Shown in pieces: positions 7,313-15,253 of a DNA stretch of 56,288 bases. Under the pieces are notes generated by a model. It saw only the letters and a program-made list of their open reading frames with translations. It searched no databases and was not told the DNA's origin. The position numbers and the translations under genes were made by a program. Positions within the stretch are counted from its first letter, which is position 1; each line of letters opens with the position of its first letter. Source of the DNA: a bacterium (GTDB taxonomy: Bacteria > Chlamydiota > Chlamydiia > Chlamydiales > SM23-39); NCBI GenBank assembly GCA_021780355.1, contig JAJXYX010000043.1, forward strand, positions 1-56,288. The letters are read 5' to 3'.

Positions 7313-7918
7313 ATGACAAAAAAGCTGAAAAAACAAACTGATCTATCTTCACTTTCGCCAAAAGCGTCAGCGGAAAATCGCCTAGAGAAACCTATGAAAT
7401 TAAATGCAGTGGATAACCAGAAATCTGGAGAGAAGAAGTCGAAGTTTACGCTTGCAGATGGAACAGCTGTAAATTCAGAATCGATGGAACGTTTTGAAAC
7501 GGCCTTCAAGCAGACCACGGGTACCAATGATGCAGATTTTGCTACGGCCATATTGGTGCATGTCTCCAGAGGATTGCCAGACTCAACATTCGAGGAACGA
7601 TTCACGTGCATGGCTAGTCTACTTCCGACGGTTAGGCCGCAGGATGAAACGGAGGCGTTGCTTGCGGGGCAATTCCTAGTTTTACAGGCATCTGCCATGG
7701 AATGTCTGCGTCAGGGCCATTTTCAAGATGGGTTTTATCACACTGAGCGCTATATCAATTTGGCAACCAAACTCTTCAATGCCGCTACTCAAACCATGCA
7801 GGCTCTTACCAAGTACCGAGCTAAGGGTCAGCAAACGGTACAAGTGATCCATGTCCATAATGAAGGGCAGGCGATCGTCGCTCAGAACGTATCATCTGGG
7901 GGAGGGGTGGGGACATAA
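7313..7918 (+). CDS. Conserved element-associated 201-aa protein
   Basis: The core, about residues 70-190, reads as helical: LLPTVRPQDETEALLAGQFLV, then ASAMECLRQGHFQ, then YINLATKLFNAATQTMQALTKYR. It ends with QTVQVIHVHNEGQAIVAQNV. I recognise this C-terminal pattern (helix with ALxxYR, then Q.V.V.HVHV.xGGQAIVGNV) from short proteins widespread in proteobacterial genomes, where they often sit beside a Cys/His 'HGG' protein as here. Their function is unknown to me. The first 55 residues are lysine- and serine-rich, probably disordered. A purine-rich AAGGAAATAAAGAG precedes the ATG. Confidence 0.65.
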   Translation: MTKKLKKQTDLSSLSPKASAENRLEKPMKLNAVDNQKSGEKKSKFTLADGTAVNSESMERFETAFKQTTGTNDADFATAILVHVSRGLPDSTFEERFTCMASLLPTVRPQDETEALLAGQFLVLQASAMECLRQGHFQDGFYHTERYINLATKLFNAATQTMQALTKYRAKGQQTVQVIHVHNEGQAIVAQNVSSGGGVGT

Positions 7919-7946
7919 TTTCTTGAATTGAACCCCATGGATCACT

Positions 7947-8192
7947 ATGAGTCAATGTACGGCAAAAAGCAAACGGTCTGGCAACCAGTGTTTAAAGTGG
8001 GCAATGCGCGGAAGAACAACCTGTCACATGCATGGAGGAACTTCCAAGGGCCCCATAACAAAGGGAGGGAAAGAACGCTCTCGTCGGGCAGCCTTAAGGC
8101 ATGGGGGATATACTAAACAAGCGAAGGATCATCATCGAGATGTAATGGCTTTAATTCAGAAAAGCAAGCGATTAATTCAAAGCTGCAAATAA
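7947..8192 (+). CDS. HGG-motif Cys/His small protein
   Basis: An 81-residue basic protein with a probable zinc-knuckle. CTAKSKRSGNQC...C followed by HMHGGTSKGPITKGG matches the pattern C-x7-RxGxxC...C-x-MHGGxSxGPxTxxG. The following helix RAALRHGGYTKQAK also fits. This is the usual partner of the upstream 201-aa family. The role is unknown; DNA or RNA binding is plausible from the charge and Cys/His content. The gene starts 28 bp behind its partner without a strong ribosome binding site and ends 40 bp from the convergent MBL gene. Confidence 0.6.
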   Translation: MSQCTAKSKRSGNQCLKWAMRGRTTCHMHGGTSKGPITKGGKERSRRAALRHGGYTKQAKDHHRDVMALIQKSKRLIQSCK

Positions 8193-8232
8193 AAGTTCTC
8201 AGTGCGACCGTCTAACAAAAAAAGTGGACTTT

Positions 8233-9003
8233 CTATTTATCGATCATTGAAGTAGGGAATTCATTAATATCATGATAACCAAACACTTCGACTTCTGGAT
8301 GTTTAGCAATAAAATGTCGGATTTTATTTAATGTTGCAATCCGCAATTCATTGTCATCTGCCCTCATTGTTGCCAATTCATTGACGGGATGGTTGGTGTC
8401 TGTAAGTTCGCCTCTTAGATAGTAGGCATCTCCGATATAAAATAACCATTGGGATTGGTGCTTCAAAGCGACACCGCAGTGTCCAAGAGTATGTCCGAAA
8501 AGAGGAATTAGATAGATTTCGATTTCAGAGCCGACATCTACTTTTCTCGCTTCAAAATCGAACCAGGTTTGTGACGATTTGGAATAGGTTTTTATCATAG
8601 GATTGTGTTCGAGTGGTTGAGATAAATATCTCGGATTACCGTTGTTAAAATTTTCATATTCTTCTATTCCAAGATGGACTTTTGCATTCGGGAAATCGGC
8701 CAATCCTCCTATATGATCATTATCTAAATGAGAAATAATACAGTCTGTTACATTCGCAGGGTTTAATCCGAGCTTTTCAATTCTTTTTATTGCGGTCCAT
8801 TGTTCATTGAATTTGTAGCCTACAATATCTATTAATTGTTTCCCAATTCTTGCAAGGGGATTTTGTGTATCCATCAGGCCGATCCCTGCATCAATTAATA
8901 TTAACTTTTTAGCTGTTTCCAATAACAAGCAATGACCAATTGCTCGACCGTATCCAGGAGAATGAATTTCTACGCAATTCAAGTGATGGATTTTCATCGT
9001 CAA
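8233..9003 (-). CDS. MBL-fold hydrolase, AHL-lactonase-like
   Basis: A 256-residue metallo-beta-lactamase-fold enzyme. The metal-binding motif SHLDNDHIGG gives His92, Asp94, Asp96 and His97; further ligands are visible in LFGHTLGHCG and YIGDAYY, and a late FGYHD supplies a His. The N-terminus MKIHHLNC plus the HxDxDH motif resembles N-acyl-homoserine-lactone lactonases (AiiA-type) and related lactonases. The substrate cannot be fixed; quorum-quenching is a suggestion. It lies inside the element, opposite to the other element genes, as the likely cargo gene nearest the tmRNA. Confidence 0.75.
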   Translation of the reverse strand: MTMKIHHLNCVEIHSPGYGRAIGHCLLLETAKKLILIDAGIGLMDTQNPLARIGKQLIDIVGYKFNEQWTAIKRIEKLGLNPANVTDCIISHLDNDHIGGLADFPNAKVHLGIEEYENFNNGNPRYLSQPLEHNPMIKTYSKSSQTWFDFEARKVDVGSEIEIYLIPLFGHTLGHCGVALKHQSQWLFYIGDAYYLRGELTDTNHPVNELATMRADDNELRIATLNKIRHFIAKHPEVEVFGYHDINEFPTSMIDK

Positions 9004-9226
9004 AAATTCCTTTTGCTTGATAGAGATGATAACCTAATAGGTTTAGCAAGTATAAACGAAAACAACGGGCTTTTCCAGGTCAAAGTTCTTGACTGGGCGC
9101 ATTATACGATAGAGAAACATATCCTTCCATCGCCCAACAAAAGCGTTGCAGCCCGAGATAACCTGGAATGTGCAATTGCTTAACTTCAGAGGCGTATAGC
9201 TAAGAGAAGGCGTTGTCCTTCCGTTT

Positions 9227-9252
9227 AAATTACGCAAATTTTACGCACTAGA
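9227..9252 (-). repeat. Right 26-bp inverted repeat of the integrative element
   Basis: Inverted copy of 2019-2044 with two mismatches. It contains two TTACGCA units (9230-9236 and 9241-9247) at 11-bp spacing and lies about 100 bp from the 3' end of the tmRNA gene, the probable target of the integrase. The rest of the 350-bp stretch between the MBL gene and the tmRNA holds only the tmRNA terminator. Confidence 0.75.
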
Positions 9253-9273
9253 CTGGGTAAAAGTGGCCTAAAT

Positions 9274-9312
9274 GAAAAGAAAAAGGACTTATCGGTTTCC
9301 CTTTAAGTCCTT
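9274..9312 (-). terminator. Rho-independent terminator of tmRNA
   Basis: On the minus strand AAGGACTT and AAGTCCTT (9283-9312) form an 8-bp stem with a 14-base loop, followed by TTTTCTTTT. It lies about 40 nt beyond the tmRNA 3' end in the right orientation. Confidence 0.75.
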
Positions 9313-9352
9313 GATTTACTTAGTGTTATTTGATTTGGTTTAATCTGAATTT

Positions 9353-9744
9353 TGGAGGTGGAGAGAATCGAACTCTCGTCCTTAGCAAACTTCATACAGA
9401 TGACTACATGCTTAGCGCTTAGGGTGTTTAGGGAGCCTTGCTAGTAAGCGCGCTACTTGAGGCTCTCCGAGCTATCTTATATCTCGAACTCCCTTCAAGA
9501 TCACTCAAGAATGAGGGGTTCATACCAAGATGTATAACAGTAGAACATCTAAGACTCTCGGTCAGATCCTAGGCTACTGTGCTTCAACGGCTATTAAGCC
9601 GCAGCTGCAAAACCTTCTTCGTTACCGAAGAGGCTGACAATTTTAGAGTTGTCGTTTATATTTAATCGGATATTTTAAGAGGCCAACGATTGTCCTCTAC
9701 ATGCCACCCATACTTTGTTTCCAAGTCGAAACCTTGACACCCCC
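9353..9744 (-). ncRNA. ssrA: Transfer-messenger RNA (tmRNA)
   Basis: A 392-nt tmRNA. On the minus strand the 5' end GGGGGTGTCAAGGTTTCGAC matches the conserved tmRNA start, and the 3' end gives the T-arm (GTTCGATTC) and acceptor strand ending in CCTCCA; CACCTCC pairs with the 5' GGGGGTG. The tag frame ends at the stop complementary to 9594-9596 and encodes DNSKIVSLFGNEEGFAAAA, preceded by Asn. The exact resume codon (an ATA or AAC just upstream) is uncertain. It rescues stalled ribosomes with SmpB. An inverted repeat at 9741-9779 overlaps the mature 5' end and may form a precursor hairpin. Its 3' end faces the integrative element. Confidence 0.95.
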
Positions 9745-9889
9745 GAGGAGACAGGGTAGAAGACCCAAGCTCTTCGGGGGATTCAATGTACTTAGATCCC
9801 TTTATTTTAACATATTTGTGATTTTTATGGAACTCTTTGATTTTTAGAGGGGGTTTTGGAATAATGGTCCAGAGTATTAAGGTGGTTTT

Positions 9890-12800
9890 ATGTTTCATTG
9901 GGAGCAGAGCGAGTCGTTTCCGGAGAGAGAAGAAAAAGTTTTGTCTTTTTGGCAGGCTCAAGGGATTTTTAAAAAGTCGGTAGAGGCTAGGAAGGGCTCG
10001 CCCCTTTTCTCTTTTTACGACGGCCCTCCCTTTGCGACGGGGCTGCCCCATTACGGCCACTTGCTGGCGGGAACGATCAAGGACGTGGTGCCTCGGTATA
10101 AGACGATGAAGGGATTTTGCGTCCCTAGGCGTTTTGGCTGGGACTGCCATGGGTTGCCTGTCGAAAATGAGATCGAAAAGGGCAAAGAGCTCTCGGGGTC
10201 TGCAGCTATTGAGGAGTTCGGCATTGCGAACTTTAATGAAGAGTGCCGCAGCATTGTCTTGAGATATTCCAACGAATGGAAAAAGACGGTGAACCGCTTT
10301 GGGAGATGGGTTGATTTTGATCATGTCTACCGGACGATGGATGTCTCTTTTATGGAGTCTGTTTGGTGGGTCTTTAAAGAGCTTTACGAGCAGGATTTGG
10401 TTTATGAGGGATTTAAGGTGATGCCTTTTTCAGCAAAGCTGGGAACTCCTTTGTCGAATTTTGAGGCGAATCTTAACTACAAGGATGTCGATGATCCGAG
10501 TTTAGTGGTCGCTTTTGAGTTAGTAGATGAGCCCAATACGCGGTTTTTGGCTTGGACGACGACTCCTTGGACGCTCCCTTCGAACTTGGCTTTGATCGCT
10601 GGGGGAAAGCTCGATTATGTCAAGGTGAGGGCTGGAGACGGCAAATATTACATTTTAGCTGAAGCTCGCTTGCCGGGTTATTTTAAAGAAGGGGCGGAGG
10701 TTCTAGAGCGTTTTAAAGGGGAAGCGTTAAAAGGGCGTAGATACAAGCCTTTATTTCCTTTCTTTGCAGACAGAGCAAAGGAAAACGCCTTTCAGCTATT
10801 GGTAGATGATTTTGTGTCGGTAGAAGATGGAACGGGCATTGTGCATGCGGCGCCGGCTTTTGGCGAGATGGACTTTTTTGTCTGCAAGCGAGAGGGGATC
10901 GATTTAGTTTGCCCAGTAGATGCGAATGGAGCATTTACTTCTGAAGTACCTCCTTATACAGGGCAGTATGTCAAAGATGCGGACAAGGAGATCATCCGCG
11001 CGCTGAAACAGCAGGGATCGATTTTTTATCAAGGAACCATTCGGCATAGATACCCCTTTTGCTGGCGCTCCGATACGCCGCTGATTTATAAGGCGGTGAG
11101 CACATGGTTTGTGGCGGTAGAAAAAATTAAAGATAGACTCCTTGAAGCCAATGAACAAATCACTTGGATGCCTTCTCATATTAAAGAGGGGCGGTTTGGC
11201 AAGTGGCTCGAAAATGCGAGAGATTGGGCGATCAGCCGCAACCGTTATTGGGGGACGCCGATCCCGATTTGGCGCTCTGAAGATGGCGATTGTTTAGTCG
11301 TTGGCAGCGTAGCCGAATTAGAAAAGCTCACCGGTGAAAAAACGACAGATTTGCATCGCCATTTCATCGATCATTTAGAAATTAAGGTTGGTTCTAAAAT
11401 TTATCGGCGCATCTCTGAAGTGTTTGATTGCTGGTTTGAGTCGGGATCGATGCCGTATGCGCAAAATCATTATCCTTTTGAAAACAAAGAGACGTTTGAA
11501 AAAACTTTCCCTGCTGACTTTATTGCAGAAGGGTTGGATCAAACTCGCGGCTGGTTTTACACGCTGACGGTTCTCTCTTCAGCTCTTTTCCGAAAACCTG
11601 CGTTTAAAAACGTGATCGTGAACGGTATTATTTTGGCTGAAGATGGTAATAAAATGTCCAAACGGTTAAAAAATTACCCTGATCCTGAAGTGGTCATTCA
11701 GCGTTTTGGCGCGGACGCGGTAAGACTTTATATGCTCAATAGTCCTGCTGTTAAGGCGGACGATCTTCGCTTTTCTGAGCGCGGGGTGGAGCATGTGCTG
11801 AGACAAGTTTTGATTCCTCTTTGGAACTCATTTGTCTTCCTTTCCACGTATGCGAAAATCTATAAGTGGACGCCCTCGTCTCACGAAAAGGCTCCTACTG
11901 CCCTCATTGATAGGTGGCTTTTATCCCTTACGCAAAAGTTGATTCAGGATGTTGAGTCCTCTATGGATCGGTACGATCTAAATAGCGCTGTTGAACCTTT
12001 TGTCGGCTTTGTTGATCAGTTGACCAATTGGTATATCCGCCGCTGCCGCAGCCGATTTTGGGCAGATGAAGACACGCAGGATCGAAGAGAGGCTTTTTCT
12101 ACGCTTTACACAGCGCTTCTTCTTGTGGCAAAGATCGCAGCTCCCTTTATTCCGTTCATTACAGAGGCGATCTATCAACAGCTTCGGCAGTCAGAGGCTC
12201 CTCAATCTGTGCATCTTTGCGACTATCCAGTTTATCAAGAAAAGCTTCGAGATCTTGGTCTTGAACAGGAAGTGCAGGCGGCTCAAGCGGCTGTTAGTCT
12301 TGGTCATAGTCTAAGGAAAGAGCATAAGATGAAAGTGCGCCAGCCTTTGTCCAAAGCTCATGTCATCACTTCCAATCTCTCCCTGCTCCATTCTTTAGAC
12401 AAGCAAAAACAACTCATCGCTGATGAGCTCAATGTAAAAACGATTGAATTTCATAGCGATGAAGGAAAATTTGTCCAGTGGCAGGCAAAACCCAATTTCC
12501 CGATCCTCGGAAAAAAAATCGGTAAGCTCATGCCTCAGGCGCAGAAAGTCATCCAAGGATTGGATCGTCATCAAATGAACTCTCTTGCGCATGGCGGAAA
12601 CGTTTCGGTCGTGATTGGCGATTTGCTGATCGAGCTAGAACCTAACGACGTTCAAATTGAACGAAAGGTTAAAGAAGGGCTCGCCGCAGGCAATGAAGGG
12701 GAACTTACGGTCGCTCTCGATCTTGCTTTAACTGAAGATCTCCTCTTGGAAGGACTTTCTCGAGAGCTCATGAATAAGATCAACATGATGCGCCGCGAGA

Positions 12801-12991
12801 TGGGTTTAGAGGTGACCGATCGGATTCGTATTTGCATCCAGACCACCCCACGCATGGAAGAGGCTCTTTCTCTTTATCAAAAGACAATTGCGTCCGAGGT
12901 ATTGGCTGTCGATTTCCAAATCGGCCCCTGTGAGGGCGCTCTTTGGGATCTTAACGGGGAGGAAGCTCGACTTATGATTGCAAAGGCTTAG
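9890..12991 (+). CDS. ileS: Isoleucyl-tRNA synthetase
   Basis: A 1033-residue class I synthetase that charges tRNA-Ile. The HIGH-type motif is PHYGH at 53-57 and the KMSKR motif is at 588-592. An editing domain lies between them (TTTPWTLPSNLAL) and the C-terminal anticodon-binding helices follow. The length and motif style match the long, eukaryote-like IleS known from Chlamydia (about 1036 residues), a type often insensitive to mupirocin. The C-terminus lacks the zinc-binding cysteines of the short bacterial form. The ATG at 9890 directly precedes the family's FHWEQSESFPEREEKVLSFW start. Confidence 0.97.
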   Translation: MFHWEQSESFPEREEKVLSFWQAQGIFKKSVEARKGSPLFSFYDGPPFATGLPHYGHLLAGTIKDVVPRYKTMKGFCVPRRFGWDCHGLPVENEIEKGKELSGSAAIEEFGIANFNEECRSIVLRYSNEWKKTVNRFGRWVDFDHVYRTMDVSFMESVWWVFKELYEQDLVYEGFKVMPFSAKLGTPLSNFEANLNYKDVDDPSLVVAFELVDEPNTRFLAWTTTPWTLPSNLALIAGGKLDYVKVRAGDGKYYILAEARLPGYFKEGAEVLERFKGEALKGRRYKPLFPFFADRAKENAFQLLVDDFVSVEDGTGIVHAAPAFGEMDFFVCKREGIDLVCPVDANGAFTSEVPPYTGQYVKDADKEIIRALKQQGSIFYQGTIRHRYPFCWRSDTPLIYKAVSTWFVAVEKIKDRLLEANEQITWMPSHIKEGRFGKWLENARDWAISRNRYWGTPIPIWRSEDGDCLVVGSVAELEKLTGEKTTDLHRHFIDHLEIKVGSKIYRRISEVFDCWFESGSMPYAQNHYPFENKETFEKTFPADFIAEGLDQTRGWFYTLTVLSSALFRKPAFKNVIVNGIILAEDGNKMSKRLKNYPDPEVVIQRFGADAVRLYMLNSPAVKADDLRFSERGVEHVLRQVLIPLWNSFVFLSTYAKIYKWTPSSHEKAPTALIDRWLLSLTQKLIQDVESSMDRYDLNSAVEPFVGFVDQLTNWYIRRCRSRFWADEDTQDRREAFSTLYTALLLVAKIAAPFIPFITEAIYQQLRQSEAPQSVHLCDYPVYQEKLRDLGLEQEVQAAQAAVSLGHSLRKEHKMKVRQPLSKAHVITSNLSLLHSLDKQKQLIADELNVKTIEFHSDEGKFVQWQAKPNFPILGKKIGKLMPQAQKVIQGLDRHQMNSLAHGGNVSVVIGDLLIELEPNDVQIERKVKEGLAAGNEGELTVALDLALTEDLLLEGLSRELMNKINMMRREMGLEVTDRIRICIQTTPRMEEALSLYQKTIASEVLAVDFQIGPCEGALWDLNGEEARLMIAKA

Positions 12992-13061
12992 TCTTTAAAA
13001 AGTCTTAATAATTACGCTTTGTAATACCTTCTCTACGAATGAGTTGCGATTAAAATAATTG

Positions 13062-13090
13062 TTGCATTTTAAATGAAAATATGGTACAAT
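13062..13090 (+). promoter_or_regulatory. Sigma-70-type promoter
   Basis: TTGCAT (13062-13067), a 17-bp AT-rich spacer and TACAAT (13085-13090) lie 21 bp before the 85-aa gene. It is one of the best consensus matches in the window. Confidence 0.7.
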
Positions 13091-13111
13091 TGAAGTATAA
13101 AGAGAGGATGT

Positions 13112-13369
13112 ATGAGCAGAAATCAACCATCTCTTCTTGATGAAGAGACGCAAGAAGCAAGTAGTCTTTTAAAGACGGACGATCACCGTTTTCAGATGAA
13201 AGTGTACGAGACTGTGGAGCTTATCCAAGACGCTTGCCCTTTTCTCCAGACTGAATCGACGATCCGACGCCTTCTCGCCCAGTACGGCGAAGCTTATCTC
13301 TTTTTTAACCAAACAGGCGAGCTGTGCTTCTTGACAGATTTCGTCAAGCCTGTGAAAAAGACGAATTAA
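13112..13369 (+). CDS. Hypothetical 85-aa protein
   Basis: A small acidic protein with its own promoter (13062-13090) and an AGAGAGGA ribosome binding site. Residues 25-60 form two amphipathic helices (FQMKVYETVELIQDACP and ESTIRRLLAQYGEAYLFF). No membrane segment or signal peptide is seen. The strong promoter and the terminator behind it show a stand-alone transcription unit. I do not recognise the family. Confidence 0.65.
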   Translation: MSRNQPSLLDEETQEASSLLKTDDHRFQMKVYETVELIQDACPFLQTESTIRRLLAQYGEAYLFFNQTGELCFLTDFVKPVKKTN

Positions 13370-13383
13370 GAGGGTTTAGCTGA

Positions 13384-13440
13384 TTGGGACTTCGTCCCAA
13401 ACCCAACTAAAGGACTTTGTCCTTTAGAATCCTATTTTTT
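13384..13440. repeat. REP-like two-hairpin repeat unit (single)
   Basis: The first hairpin is TTGGGAC-TTC-GTCCCAA and the second AAAGGAC-TTT-GTCCTTT, separated by ACCCAACT and followed by AGAATCCTATTTTTT. The same two-hairpin plan recurs at 18235, 23689, 27871, 36681 and 44970. Confidence 0.75.
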
Positions 13441-13454
13441 TTGTATTAGGAAAA

Positions 13455-13494
13455 AGCCTTGATGGTTAATGCGTCAATCATCAGGGCTTTTTTT
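13455..13494 (+). terminator. Rho-independent terminator
   Basis: AGCCTTGATG pairs with CATCAGGGCT (one wobble) around a 14-base loop, then seven T. It ends the 85-aa transcription unit. Confidence 0.75.
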
Positions 13495-13510
13495 ATTTGA
13501 TGAATTTTTG

Positions 13511-13538
13511 TTTATAAAGAAAACCCTTTTTGTATAGT
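13511..13538 (+). promoter_or_regulatory. Possible promoter for the CDF transporter
   Basis: TTTATA (13511-13516), a 16-bp spacer and TATAGT (13533-13538), 20 bp before the ATG. The -35 match is weak. Confidence 0.4.
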
Positions 13539-13558
13539 GAAAGAAAAAGGGTGAATAG

Positions 13559-14485
13559 ATGGGACATACTCATTCGTCTTCGTGTTCTCATGGCCATGGC
13601 CCTGCGGTGCATGGCAAGGCGCTTTACATTTCTATTTCGATTGCGGCTTTATTTATGATTGTCGAGGTGGTGGGCGGTTGGATAGCCAACTCGTTAGCTC
13701 TGATCAGCGACGCTCTTCATTTGTTTACAGATATTGGCGCTTTGACGCTGAGTTTAGTTGTTTTGAAGATTGCCCATTGGCCCAAAACGCCCGGCATGAG
13801 CTACGGCTATTATCGAGCGGAAGTTTTAGGGGCGCTTGCGAGTTCGCTTTCTTTGTGGGCTCTTTGCGGAGTATTGGTGTATGAGGCGATTATGCGTCTT
13901 ATTGTACCAGAACCTGTGCAGGGACCTTTAGTGTTTGTGATTGCTTCGGTCGGTCTTGCGGCGAATTTGATGATGATGCGCGTTTTACATCCCGTGCAGG
14001 GGCACAATATCAACATGCGCGCGGCTTATTTGCATGTTCTTGGAGATGTATTGGGCAGTGTTGGGGTGATTTTGGGGGGCGCTCTTTTATGGTGGACCAA
14101 TTGGTACCCCATTGACCCGATCATTACGCTTCTTTTTAGTTTGGGTATTCTTTATGGCTCAGGGAAGATTATTAAAGAATCCATTGTGATTTTAATGGAA
14201 GCGACTCCAACGGGTGTGAATCCTCTGAAAATTGAGCAAGACCTTTTGGCGATTGAAGGGATTGAAGAGATTCATGATCTTCATGTATGGGCTGTTTCTA
14301 ATAAGAAAATCGCTTTAAGTGCGCATCTTGTCGGTAGAAATGGTCATAAAATTCTGAGTCAAGCCCATCAAATGATCGAATCGAAGTATGGAATTTCGCA
14401 TATGACCCTTCAGTTTGAAGATCCGGAGCATTTTGAGCCTAAATACTGTTACGACTGTTCTCCTGGGAGTGCTCATAGAGAATAG
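13559..14485 (+). CDS. Cation diffusion facilitator (zinc/metal efflux)
   Basis: A 308-residue CDF transporter. The N-terminus is His-rich (GHTHSSSCSHGHGPAVHG), followed by six membrane segments. Metal-site motifs are SDALHLFTDIGAL in TM2 and HVLGDVLGSVGV in TM5, the latter in the HxxxD arrangement typical of Zn(II) or Zn/Cd exporters such as CzcD and ZitB. A C-terminal cytoplasmic ferredoxin-like domain (about 210-295, IEEIHDLHVWAVS) follows and the tail ends with a Cys pair (YCYDC). It exports divalent metal against proton influx. It has its own putative promoter and is preceded by a terminator. Confidence 0.92.
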   Translation: MGHTHSSSCSHGHGPAVHGKALYISISIAALFMIVEVVGGWIANSLALISDALHLFTDIGALTLSLVVLKIAHWPKTPGMSYGYYRAEVLGALASSLSLWALCGVLVYEAIMRLIVPEPVQGPLVFVIASVGLAANLMMMRVLHPVQGHNINMRAAYLHVLGDVLGSVGVILGGALLWWTNWYPIDPIITLLFSLGILYGSGKIIKESIVILMEATPTGVNPLKIEQDLLAIEGIEEIHDLHVWAVSNKKIALSAHLVGRNGHKILSQAHQMIESKYGISHMTLQFEDPEHFEPKYCYDCSPGSAHRE

Positions 14486-14547
14486 CCCTTGCGTTTTTGA
14501 CCTTCTTTAAGTAAGCTGCATGCCTTCAAAAAAATACCGAGGCATCT

Positions 14548-14979
14548 ATGCATGTTTTGTTACCATCCATCCTGTTGGCGTCTTCAAGGGGAGGTCAACT
14601 ATTAAACCTGAGCGGCGAAATCATTGATGAACTCGTGGATATGGATTTGCCAGACACAACTTGTTCCATAAGAGATATTCCGAACCTTCGATTGACTCGC
14701 TGCAAATTCTTTAAGGTGGAAAGCAAAGGAGAGCTTTTCTTGAATGAATGCCGAGTTGAGAAAGTCGTCGCAGTAAAAAAAGCTACTTTAATCAATCAGT
14801 GTGAGATCGGAGAGGTCATGACAGATGAGGATGGGGAAGTATGGATAGAAAAATGTAAAAACGTCAAAGCGGTAGCTACGGGCCGCGTCATACTTGATCA
14901 AGTTTTTCCCTCGATGAAATTGCATGTAAAAATATTGATTCGTACGGCTGATTTTTCGGTATATACCGAAGGAAGCTGA
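14548..14979 (+). CDS. Hypothetical 143-aa beta-rich protein
   Basis: An ATG 5 bp behind GAGG opens a 143-residue frame. It shows repeated short strands of similar layout (LRLTRCKFFKVESKGELFLNECRVEKVVAVKKATLINQCEIG...VWIEKCKNVKAVATGRVIL), suggesting a beta-helix or bactofilin-like fold. It has a weakly hydrophobic N-terminus (LLPSILLASS) that is not a convincing signal peptide. The last six codons and the stop lie inside a MITE-like palindrome (14962-15130), so the original C-terminus may have been replaced by the insertion. Confidence 0.55.
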   Translation: MHVLLPSILLASSRGGQLLNLSGEIIDELVDMDLPDTTCSIRDIPNLRLTRCKFFKVESKGELFLNECRVEKVVAVKKATLINQCEIGEVMTDEDGEVWIEKCKNVKAVATGRVILDQVFPSMKLHVKILIRTADFSVYTEGS

Positions 14980-15130
14980 AGAATCGGCTTACAGGCGGGT
15001 TCAAAGCGCCAAAAATCGATCGTCATAAAGGGGGGTTGTATTGCCTCGATACTACCCCCCTTTATGACAATCGATTTTTGGTAGCTTTCAATTCCGCCTG
15101 TAAGCCGATTCTTCAGCTTTCTTCGGTATA
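14962..15130. mobile_element. MITE-like palindromic element, copy 1
   Basis: A 169-bp near-perfect palindrome beginning TATACCGAAGGAAGCTGAAG and ending with its complement. The middle contains CATAAAGGGGGG / CCCCCCTTTATG arms around TTGTATTGCCTCGATA. The ends are TA. Copies 2 and 3 lie at 22336-22502 and 44749-44913. It carries no gene. Confidence 0.8.
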
Positions 15131-15253
15131 AACATAGGATTCCAAAGATTGAGTCCTTTGGCGGGGTATGGGGCAGCGTCCCATCTCATTCTGAGTGCAT
15201 CTATAGATTTAAAAAATTCGAATGATGTATCATGGGTCCCCGTGAGAGGTTTT

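Noticed and set aside
8932-9183. 83-codon plus-strand frame overlapping the MBL start
   Set aside because: Mostly antisense to the MBL gene, no family pattern; the overlap with the arm-like region makes it unlikely.
9662-10324. Minus-strand 220-codon open frame
   Set aside because: It covers the tmRNA 5' part and the ileS start; both are certain, and the frame has no recognisable protein features.
14962-15130. Palindromic repeat as a CRISPR array or tRNA cluster
   Set aside because: A single long self-complementary unit, no spacer pattern and no tRNA features.
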